NCBI GenBank assembly: GCA_016717105.1
Contig: JADKGF010000010.1
Location: 1 to 64,000, forward strand
Length of the DNA: 64,000 nucleotides
Reading direction: 5' to 3'
DNA from: Saprospiraceae bacterium
GTDB taxonomy: Bacteria; Bacteroidota; Bacteroidia; Chitinophagales; Saprospiraceae
Of this stretch, positions 49,225 to 56,467 are shown in pieces. Each line of letters begins with the position of its first letter. Position 1 is the stretch's first letter. The position numbers were made by a program, and so were the translations under genes. Under the pieces are notes generated by a model. That model was not told the origin of the DNA, ran no database searches, and was given only the letters and a program-made list of their open reading frames with translations.

Positions 49225-49533
49225 TTGTTAAATGGAATTTTATTTCTAAATGAAATCTTGGATTATGATGAACTATATGCTTTTGGTTTTTTAGATAGTT
49301 ATATTTGTTATAATAAAATCGGTGCAATAAGCTGGAATGATTCTGAAACTCTTGAACTTCTTAGTCCAATATCAAATTCACACGATTTATTTTTAGATAG
49401 TATGTTCGAGTTGGCTCGAAATAATATTAATTGTACTTTAAGAGAAAGTGAGTTATTGAACAAATTAATCAGCTTAACTGGTGAAAAAGATAGTGAAATA
49501 TTTTTTAATTACCTTCTTGGAATTGATACATAA
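49225..49533 (+). CDS. Small acidic protein of unknown function
   Basis: A 102-residue acidic product from a TTG start, with NEILDYDELYAFGFLDSYICYNK and SHDLFLDSMFELARNNINCTL, no signal peptide and no known motif. Size, acidity and position 45 bases after a start-less fragment resemble immunity proteins of polymorphic toxins. The true start may lie further upstream and be lost. Confidence 0.4.
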   Translation: MLNGILFLNEILDYDELYAFGFLDSYICYNKIGAISWNDSETLELLSPISNSHDLFLDSMFELARNNINCTLRESELLNKLISLTGEKDSEIFFNYLLGIDT

Positions 49534-49672
49534 ACAAATAGGGACGCCTTGAACAGCCCCATAAAGTCGTCATAATTTTCCATCAACTGTTCAAAAGCTA
49601 TCTAAATACAGCCTTTCTGCGCAATCCGATTAATCTGTGAGAAAATCCATATTAACCTACTTCAAGATGTCA

Positions 49673-50158
49673 TCAATCCTTTGCATTTTTGATATATGTA
49701 TTTAAAGAGTTACTAGCTTTCGTCCACTCAAGTCTGGCTACATCGATACTTTTTTGACTTAATAATGGTTTATAATCATGTGTGGGACCTTCACCTTATC
49801 GGATAGTTTTATATACAGGATTTAAAAATATCAATTTAAGTTTTTCATTTTTTATGTCGATACTTATCGTTTGCTTTATCATATAATAATAAATGCCGTT
49901 CCCATGCTGAAATGTATATTTTCCAGCAATTTTACCATTTTCTTTATCCTGAAATTCTATAATTGATTCATCTGAATTAAAATACTCCACAAACCAGGTG
50001 TTTGCTAAGATATATAATTGGTCATTTGTCTTGTTGGGATAATCAAAAATTACTTCCATTGTCCTTAGTGTTTCGTCAGCTTTTACGCCCGACATAAGGC
50101 CACAGCCATTAGACACCATTAGTATAGCCAATAAACTAGTGCAAATTAAATTTTTCAT
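49673..50158 (-). pseudogene. Lipoprotein with an in-frame stop near its C terminus
   Basis: From the ATG at 50158 the product has a lipoprotein signal peptide (MKNLICTSLLAILMVSNGC) and a DUF4468-like body (TLRTMEVIFDYPNKTNDQLY, NTWFVEYFN, GKIAGKYTFQHGNGIYYYM). A TAA at 49796-49798 ends the frame, yet the same frame continues for 40 codons with GEGPTHDYKPLLSQKSIDVA and WTKASNSLNTYIKNAKD before the next stop at 49673. That end looks like the normal C terminus of such lipoproteins, so the TAA is either a real nonsense mutation or an error. Confidence 0.6.
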
Positions 50159-50206
50159 GGATTTGATGTTTTTATTTTTTACAAAGATAATTATAGTAAA
50201 TATCAT

Positions 50207-50682
50207 GTATTACGCAGTTTTTGTTGATGAAAATTTGTATTCTTAAAATGACGTTACTTTGATCATCAGGAAGCTTTGTAAGCCTTTTCATGCCTGAATC
50301 CATCAGCCTAATAGATTATTTGTACTTTTACTAAAAAGATATTTCAAAAACTTTTGCCCGTTCGATAAAGGTGCTTATATTTGGATTGTATTTGTAGGAA
50401 TAAGGAGACGACAGGAAATATTCAAAAATTATTATGAAGGTAATCAATAGATTAGATGCTTTTTTAAAGAAAATTTGGTGACATAACCATGGCTTTTTTA
50501 CAAATTATAATTGTATGCGAAAACGTTCCTATAGAACAAACTTAAGGACTCCAAAACTTATATAACAATTACGGAAATAAATAATTAATATAAAAAATCG
50601 AGGTTAATTACCTTCCACGAACATATTGGAACAATGAAAAACTAATAAGTAGGTAAATTTTATAACAAATAATTTTAAGAAA
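50207..50682. other. Gene-free stretch
   Basis: About 475 bases with only short open stretches, such as one on the plus strand reading FDKGAYIWIVFVGIRRRQEI near 50370, without start or family. It may hold a decayed gene; nothing more can be supported. Confidence 0.35.
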
Positions 50683-51054
50683 ATGAAAATAATCAAAATC
50701 CTTTCAATCGTCTTTTTGACTTCCATGCTAATGACCAGTTGCGGTATTCACTCAGCAAGAGTTGGCAATTTAAATAGTAATGTGACCAATGTTGAACTCA
50801 GTAAGAAAAACTTCAAAGTGGTAGATAAAGTCAGTGGTACGTCGACCGCAACGTATATTTTTGGAATTGGTGGACATTCAAACAAAGCCTTAATAGAGAA
50901 AGCTAAATCTAAAATGTTAGAAAATGCTAATTTAATTGGTGGTGCAAGAGCAATAATAAACTTGACAACTGAGTCACACATTAGCATTATTTATCCGATT
51001 TACTTCAAAAGAACAATTACGGTAAGTGGGCATATTGTGGAGTTTACAGATTAA
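50683..51054 (+). CDS. Small lipoprotein, DUF6567-like
   Basis: A 123-residue lipoprotein (signal peptide with FLTSMLMTSC, acylated Cys near residue 20). The body has NVELSKKNFKVVDKVSGTST, YIFGIGGHSNKALIEKAKSK and GARAIINLTTESHIS, a pattern I associate with the Bacteroidota DUF6567 lipoproteins; the assignment is by recollection. Forty-nine bases separate it from the next lipoprotein gene. Confidence 0.65.
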   Translation: MKIIKILSIVFLTSMLMTSCGIHSARVGNLNSNVTNVELSKKNFKVVDKVSGTSTATYIFGIGGHSNKALIEKAKSKMLENANLIGGARAIINLTTESHISIIYPIYFKRTITVSGHIVEFTD

Positions 51055-51103
51055 TCAAGTCCGTCAGGCAAGATACATAAAGTCCCAAAAAAACACACAC
51101 ATA

Positions 51104-51787
51104 ATGAAAAATATCAGGTACTTTTTTTTCGCGACACTTATTCTCGCATTTTCATGTTCAAAGGACACAATGATATCTGACATGGATAATGAAATGGATG
51201 ATAAATATAATGTCAATATTGGGTCGTATAATTTATTGCAATCAAGTATCGATGCTATGCCATATTTAGGAAAAAAGTCCATTGTTTTTGTAGATTCCAG
51301 CGCCAACGAAATGGTATTTGTGATAAATGAAAGTCCTATTTTGGAAGGTAATGTGACTTTATTTACATACAATGTTTATCAAGCTGGCGATATAGTAAAC
51401 TATCACTATTCTCGTCAATACAAGACATTTTTAATATCCAATGACTCGTCAGGTTTAGAATTTATTTGTAGTTTAGAATCTACTCCTTATTATACTGAAC
51501 CCCAAAAAAAATTTGTTGCAGATGTATTTAATGTCATAATAAAGAATCCAAATGATCAAAATTCCTTTAGACAAGTATTTTATCATATAACAAACCAGAG
51601 AACTTGGCCAATTACAACGAATACACCACCCATTAGCGAAAAAATCATTTTAAATAGGACATTTCAAGATGTTTTAATTGATGATTTCACTAATCCTTTG
51701 TCTATTGTCCATTTTAATTATGAATTTGGCATTATATCTTTCACGGATTTTGATGGTAAACTTTGGAGATTCGAAAGGATGGAATAA
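51104..51787 (+). CDS. Lipoprotein of unknown function
   Basis: A 227-residue lipoprotein from the ATG at 51104; the signal peptide ends ATLILAFSC. It has an acidic linker (ISDMDNEMDDKYN) and a beta-rich body with KKSIVFVDSSANEMVFVI and CSLESTPYYTEPQKKFVAD. No family recognised. Probably cotranscribed with the preceding lipoprotein gene. Confidence 0.65.
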   Translation: MKNIRYFFFATLILAFSCSKDTMISDMDNEMDDKYNVNIGSYNLLQSSIDAMPYLGKKSIVFVDSSANEMVFVINESPILEGNVTLFTYNVYQAGDIVNYHYSRQYKTFLISNDSSGLEFICSLESTPYYTEPQKKFVADVFNVIIKNPNDQNSFRQVFYHITNQRTWPITTNTPPISEKIILNRTFQDVLIDDFTNPLSIVHFNYEFGIISFTDFDGKLWRFERME

Positions 51788-51922
51788 GGAAATAGCTGAA
51801 AGTAGGATAGGAGTGAGTGATACATCTCCACATTGAATACCTTGATTGAGATTTGGCGGGATTTGACAATGAACTTTAATTGATATACATGATGTTACCA
51901 ATAATAAAGATAAAATAAAGAA

Positions 51923-52129
51923 ATGGATGCAAACGCACAAACCCAGAAAACATTGCAATGCTTAAGGTGTGAAGATACAATGGTTTATCAAGGAAATTTC
52001 AAATTTCATGAAGGATCTAGAGTTGGTGTTTTCGGGGATTTACTGGAACTATTTACAAATAGAGAATCGTTTGATTTGTATGTTTGTCCTAGTTGTGGGA
52101 AAGTTGAATTTTATATGCCAAAGGAATAA
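51923..52129 (+). CDS. Small zinc-ribbon protein
   Basis: A 68-residue protein with two CxxC knuckles, TLQCLRCEDTM near residue 13-16 and YVCPSCGKVEF near residue 54-57, which should bind one zinc. The middle region (GNFKFHEGSRVGVFGDLLEL) is typical of short zinc-ribbon proteins encoded beside housekeeping genes in Firmicutes and Bacteroidota. Function unknown. Confidence 0.7.
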   Translation: MDANAQTQKTLQCLRCEDTMVYQGNFKFHEGSRVGVFGDLLELFTNRESFDLYVCPSCGKVEFYMPKE

Positions 52130-52203
52130 AGTCAAATCTCCACAGTATATTCTTGGAAGGTTACAAATGACAATTTAATAGGTGTAATGATGTTTTAAGT
52201 AAA

Positions 52204-52575
52204 ATGAAAGATAAACAATTTTCGATATCAAAAAGACTGAAAAGTTTTGTTTTTGCTTTGAATGGACTTAAAATTCTGATGAAAGATGAACATAATTCAA
52301 GAATACATTTTGTCATCTCTGTTCTTGTGATTGTCGCTTCTGTACTTTTTGGGTTGAATACTTATGAATGGATTGCCATAATTTTTTCAATTGGACTAGT
52401 ATTCACAGCTGAAATAATCAATACAGCGATCGAAAATATTGCGGACTTTTTGACAACTGAACACAACCAGAAAATTAAAATAATTAAAGATTTATCTGCA
52501 GCTTCAGTTTTAATAAGTGCATTTACAGCGTTTGCAATCGGACTTATTGTATTTCTTCCAAAAATATTTGAATAA
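52204..52575 (+). CDS. dgkA: Diacylglycerol / undecaprenol kinase
   Basis: Inner-membrane kinase of 123 residues with three hydrophobic helices. The catalytic-site signature EIINTAIENIADFLT is around residue 75-89 and the N-terminal amphipathic part reads KSFVFALNGLKILMKDEHNSRIH, matching the Gram-positive/Bacteroidota DgkA group, which may act on undecaprenol as well as diacylglycerol. Confidence 0.88.
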   Translation: MKDKQFSISKRLKSFVFALNGLKILMKDEHNSRIHFVISVLVIVASVLFGLNTYEWIAIIFSIGLVFTAEIINTAIENIADFLTTEHNQKIKIIKDLSAASVLISAFTAFAIGLIVFLPKIFE

Positions 52576-52590
52576 CATATTAAAATTGTA

Positions 52591-52672
52591 AATACGAAGA
52601 CTTCCTCCTCGCAATAGTGATAGGAGCGAACACGCAGTAAAGCGGATAGCACGGGCCGCAGGCATTGCCATT
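52591..52672. repeat. GC-richer intergenic block, possible dispersed repeat
   Basis: An 80-base island noticeably richer in G and C than its surroundings, with GCAATAGTGATAGGAGCGAA and AGCGGATAGCACGGGCCGC on the plus strand. It does not code for anything. Similar phrases occur as interspersed repeats between genes in other Bacteroidota, as far as I recall. No second copy was noticed in this window. Confidence 0.35.
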
Positions 52673-52817
52673 AAAATCTATAATGTTTTTTACAAAAAAA
52701 GCCTTTTTTAATCCATGATTCGATGCGGAATTCGGATATTTGTGAGAGATTTTTTAGAATAGAAAAAATATTGAATCATTTTTCATCAGTTTGTTACCTA
52801 TTAATAAAATAAAAATC

Positions 52818-52825
52818 TATCTTTG
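52818..52825 (+). promoter_or_regulatory. -7 box of rplS
   Basis: TATCTTTG matches TAnnTTTG; it lies 75 bases before the rplS ATG, leaving a leader long enough for regulation. Confidence 0.5.
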
Positions 52826-52900
52826 CGCTCCGATTTGAGGAAGGTATGCATTATTGTGTATTTTCCAACCGAACTCTTAGAACATTAAAATTTTTTTAAA

Positions 52901-53257
52901 ATGAATTTAATAAATTACGTACACGAACAGTTGACTCCAAAAAGAGCATTTCCAGAATTCAGACCTGGAGATAATATTTCTGTAAGTTACAAGATTATAG
53001 AAGGTGCAAAAGAAAGAATTCAGATATTCCGTGGTGATGTGATCCAGATAAATGGAGAAGGATCTACCAAGACTTTTACAGTCAGAAAAGTATCCAATGG
53101 TGTGGGTGTAGAGCGTATTATACCTTTTGCTTCGCCAGCTATTGCGGATATCGAAGTATTGAAGCGTGGTAAGGTAAGAAGAGCAAAACTTTATTATCTA
53201 AGAGCGCTTACTGGCAAAAAAGCCAAGATAAAAGAAAGAAGATACGTAGCTAAGTAA
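52901..53257 (+). CDS. rplS: 50S ribosomal protein L19
   Basis: Ribosomal protein of 118 residues. Motifs: FRPGDNISVSYKIIEGAKER, FRGDVIQINGEGSTKTFTVR, GVGVERIIPFASPAI and the basic end RRAKLYYLRALTGKKAKIKE. Standing alone with a promoter and a terminator, rather than in the rpsP-rimM-trmD cluster of other phyla. Confidence 0.95.
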   Translation: MNLINYVHEQLTPKRAFPEFRPGDNISVSYKIIEGAKERIQIFRGDVIQINGEGSTKTFTVRKVSNGVGVERIIPFASPAIADIEVLKRGKVRRAKLYYLRALTGKKAKIKERRYVAK

Positions 53258-53285
53258 TCACAAAGCTGTGTAACTAAAATATTGC

Positions 53286-53317
53286 AGGGAGACAATTTGA
53301 TTTGATCTCCCTTTTTT
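53286..53317 (+). terminator. Terminator after rplS
   Basis: AGGGAGA (53286-53292) pairs with TCTCCCT (53306-53312) and is followed by a T-run. Confidence 0.75.
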
Positions 53318-53340
53318 GTTTTTAATAACATTCAAATAAT

Positions 53341-54150
53341 ATGGTGATGTCAGACGCGACCAACTATATAGACATAAATCGTAAATCGTGGAATAGCAAG
53401 GTGGCTCTTCATGTGGATTCTGCATTTTATGATGTGGTAGGATTTAAAGCAGGCCAGTCTTCACTCAAAGAAATTGAGCTAGGACTATTGGGTGACATCA
53501 AGGGTAAGTCGGTCTTGCACCTGCAGTGTCATTTTGGTCAGGATACAATTTCTCTCAGTCGTCTGGGTGCAACGACTACAGGTGTGGATCTATCTGATAA
53601 AGCAATTGATGTAGCGCAAAGATTGGCTAAGGAATTAGGATCTAATGCGACCTTTATTTGTTGCGATATTTATGATCTGCCGACACATTTGGACCGTGAA
53701 TTTGACATTGTTTTTACATCTTATGGTACGATCGGTTGGTTGCCCGATATGGATAAATGGGCGAAAATTGTATCAAAATATCTAAAACCTGGTGGTAAAT
53801 TTGTTTTTGCGGAGTTTCATCCATTCATCTGGATGTATGATGACGATTTTGAATCGGTCGCCTACAATTATTTTAAAGATGCGCCGATTATAGAAACCAA
53901 TACAGGAACCTATGCTGAAAAAGGTGCGGATTTGGTTCAGCAAAATATCACCTGGAATCACAGCATCAGCGAAGTAGTCAATAGCTTGATCAGCAATGGA
54001 ATGGAGATCCATGAGTTGAATGAATATGACTATTCGCCTTATAATTGTCTGAATCACATGGTTGAATTATCACCAGGCAAATTTACAATTGAAAAGTTTG
54101 GCAATAAAATACCGATGGTGTATGCCATCCTTGCCACTAAAAAAGGGTAG
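53341..54150 (+). CDS. Class I SAM-dependent methyltransferase
   Basis: A 269-residue enzyme with the SAM-binding loop VLHLQCHFGQDTISLSRLGA (residues about 58-77), the acidic TGVDLSDKAID and a FIVFTSYGTI-like catalytic segment (FDIVFTSYGTIGWLPD). C-terminal half is substrate-specific and unassigned. ATGs at 53341 and 53347 are both possible starts. Its neighbours, rplS and fabI, give no clear hint of the substrate. Confidence 0.82.
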   Translation: MVMSDATNYIDINRKSWNSKVALHVDSAFYDVVGFKAGQSSLKEIELGLLGDIKGKSVLHLQCHFGQDTISLSRLGATTTGVDLSDKAIDVAQRLAKELGSNATFICCDIYDLPTHLDREFDIVFTSYGTIGWLPDMDKWAKIVSKYLKPGGKFVFAEFHPFIWMYDDDFESVAYNYFKDAPIIETNTGTYAEKGADLVQQNITWNHSISEVVNSLISNGMEIHELNEYDYSPYNCLNHMVELSPGKFTIEKFGNKIPMVYAILATKKG

Positions 54151-54235
54151 GATAGTTGCCATAATTGAATTTTTGAAGCTTTTATTATTAAGTACTTTTT
54201 GTACCATAAGTTAAGGTTATTTAATTCGATACAAT

Positions 54236-54243
54236 TATCTTTG
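54236..54243 (+). promoter_or_regulatory. -7 box before fabI
   Basis: TATCTTTG matches TAnnTTTG, 31 bases before the fabI ATG. -33 element unclear. Confidence 0.45.
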
Positions 54244-54274
54244 TACATTCAAATCATAAAATTAGAGCGAAAAT

Positions 54275-55078
54275 ATGGGACATGGACTTTTAGCAGGTAA
54301 AAAAGGAATAATTTTTGGCGCTTTAGATAGCAAATCTATTGCTTGGAAGGTAGCTGAAAAATGTGTGGAAGAAGGTGCAGTAATTGTTTTGACCAATGCG
54401 CCAGTTGCAATGCGATTGGGCGAAATCAACGAATTGGCGACAAAACTCAATGCACAGATAGTACCTGCAGATGCGACAAGTATGGAAGATTTAGAAAATC
54501 TCTTTAGCCAATCCATGGAAATCTTGGGTGGAAAGATCGATTTTGTCCTACATTCTATCGGCATGTCTGTCAATGTACGCAAGAAAAAAGATTATACAGA
54601 CCTTAATTACGAGTGGATGAAGACGACCTTTGATGTTTCGGCGATATCCTTTCACAAAGTCATGCAAGTGGCATATAAGATGGATGCAATCAATGATTGG
54701 GGCTCAATCGTAGCATTGTCCTATATAGCTGCGCAGCGCACATTTCCTGATTATAGTGAAATGGCTGAGTCCAAGGCACTATTGGAGAGTTTTGCGCGAA
54801 GTTTTGGCTACCATTGGGCTAAAAAAGGCCATGTACGTGTAAATACTGTATCACAGTCACCGACTATGACAACGGCTGGTTCGGGTGTGAAAGGATTTGG
54901 TGATTTCTTCGGCTACGCTGAGAAAATGTCTCCGCTAGGTAATGCCAGTGGTGAAGCTTGTGCTGACTATTGTGTATCGCTGTTTTCAGACTTGACACGC
55001 ATGGTGACGATGCAAAACTTATTTCATGATGGTGGATTCTCTAGCATGGGTATGGCACCAGAATTGATCGAGGAATAG
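54275..55078 (+). CDS. fabI: Enoyl-[acyl-carrier-protein] reductase (NADH)
   Basis: Final reductive step of fatty-acid elongation; 267 residues. The N terminus GLLAGKKGIIFGALDSKSIAW is the FabI dinucleotide site, followed by VPADATSMEDLENLF and DFVLHSIGMS. The catalytic region YIAAQRTFPDYSEMAESKA has the Tyr-x6-Lys pattern. C-terminal end SSMGMAPELIEE is typical of the Bacteroidota form. fabD at 24 kb belongs to the same pathway. Confidence 0.93.
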   Translation: MGHGLLAGKKGIIFGALDSKSIAWKVAEKCVEEGAVIVLTNAPVAMRLGEINELATKLNAQIVPADATSMEDLENLFSQSMEILGGKIDFVLHSIGMSVNVRKKKDYTDLNYEWMKTTFDVSAISFHKVMQVAYKMDAINDWGSIVALSYIAAQRTFPDYSEMAESKALLESFARSFGYHWAKKGHVRVNTVSQSPTMTTAGSGVKGFGDFFGYAEKMSPLGNASGEACADYCVSLFSDLTRMVTMQNLFHDGGFSSMGMAPELIEE

Positions 55079-55117
55079 GGCATAGTGTTTTTGTTGTTTA
55101 ATTGACGAACAACTTTT

Positions 55118-55744
55118 TTATATTAGATAGTCTCGCACTTTCTTTTGGATAACGTCTTTTACCGAGTTCCAAGTTTGACCTTTTAGGCTGACAGGATCTT
55201 CGCTATCATTGGCATCATCAAAGTAAGTGATGGCTTGTGGCACCGTAATATACAGATTTTGGGTTGTGTATTTTTCTTTATGTAAATTGATAAAGTCTTT
55301 CACAGTATAGTGTTGAAGTAATTCAGCGACGTCCCAAAAGTCTTTCTTTTTTCCTCTACCTAGGATGGCTTGTACTTTCATTGCAATGATTTCTTCAGGC
55401 GCATACATTCTTATTCCATCGACTTCTTGGATAGGCCTGATCATAGAATGTGGATATCGGACTATATCGACTTTGACATCACCAATAAAACAGAAAATAC
55501 CAAAAAACGCAGGTTTGTTTTCCAATTTTCTTAAAATGCTTGTTCCAAAGCTTTAAACTTGAATAATATCTGAATTGTTGAATTTATCTACACAAAATAA
55601 ATCCAAATCTATAGAAGTTCTATGACCATACATCAATGATAGAGCAGTTCCTCCTACCAAATGAAAATCTGATAGTTCGGGCATAGCCATCAATTGTTTT
55701 AGTATGGAAAAAGTTCTGGGTTCAATTGTCTCAAGGTGTAACAT
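55118..55744 (-). pseudogene. AbiEii/AbiGii-type nucleotidyltransferase with an in-frame stop
   Basis: Toxin-type nucleotidyltransferase of about 208 residues. The front part (to 55553) has FHLVGGTALSLMYGHRTSIDLDLF, with the GG-x8-11-G-x-R-x-S-x-D-x-D signature; a TAA follows SDIIQV. The frame then reopens as SFGTSILRKLENKPAFFGIF, GDVKVDIVRYPHSMI and APEEIIAMKVQAILGRGKKKDFWDVAELL (the C-terminal AbiEii portion). Front and back are in one frame, so either a nonsense mutation or two cancelling indels explain it. It overlaps the partner gene at 55699-56008. Confidence 0.78.
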
Positions 55745-56008
55745 CTGAAATCTTCAATAGGTCTATCAATAACGGCACTTGCTAAATAAATACGACTGAA
55801 GGGGAAGAAATTTCGCGTTTAATAAAACGTCTCTTACCTTATCATCTCCGTAATACCTGCGGCATTGCCTGATGTCATCCACATCGCCACGTTCGAATAC
55901 CCTTTCGATTACAAAAGCGGCTTTGGCATCATAATCGATCTTTTCGAAATTTACATCCCAAAATATTCTTTTATGGAAAATAGGTTTTGCTTTTATTGCT
56001 TCGGACAT
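55699..56008 (-). pseudogene. DUF6922-like antitoxin partner of the nucleotidyltransferase, frameshifted
   Basis: The front part reads AKPIFHKRIFWDVNFEKIDYD, AAFVIERVFERGDVDDIRQC and RRYYGDDKVRDVLL, a pattern common in the small gene that precedes AbiEii-like nucleotidyltransferases in Bacteroidota. A one-base change at about 55794-55800 shifts the frame; the other frame gives YLASAVIDRPIEDFRCYTLR and ends QLNPELFPY at 55699. The two genes overlap by about 45 bases. An antitoxin or regulator role is inferred from this arrangement. Confidence 0.68.
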
Positions 56009-56467
56009 AGGAACATATATGTTAATACAAAAGTAATTATTTTTTTTTTGGAAATAAGGAATTTGTATGAATGTGGGTGATTAATATTGAGATTTTTAAG
56101 AATAAGTTTTGAGATCGAATTCAATATCCTATAATTGCAAGTTTGATAAATATGACTTACTGGCTAAAATTATGTTTCAACATGACGAATTGAAACATGT
56201 TTTACGATGTAGTAACTTGATTCCTTTGTGATGATAATGGTACTTTCAACTTGATTAATGATACTTTTCCAAATGCAATGATAAAAATACCGCTGGCAAC
56301 GATAGAATTGCCTTTAGCAACAATAATATTTGTGTTGGTATCAATACTTTTTAGCATGGTTATCAATGTTCAGTTTGTACTTAATAAAGTTTTATTAATT
56401 TACCAAAAAAAGATATGCTTTCATATACATAATTCCCTAAATTATCAGTACGTTGTGTGCTTAAAAT
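56009..56467. other. Intergenic region, no gene seen
   Basis: About 460 AT-rich bases between divergent genes. The plus-strand ORF here has no support and no clear promoter or repeat was found. Confidence 0.4.
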
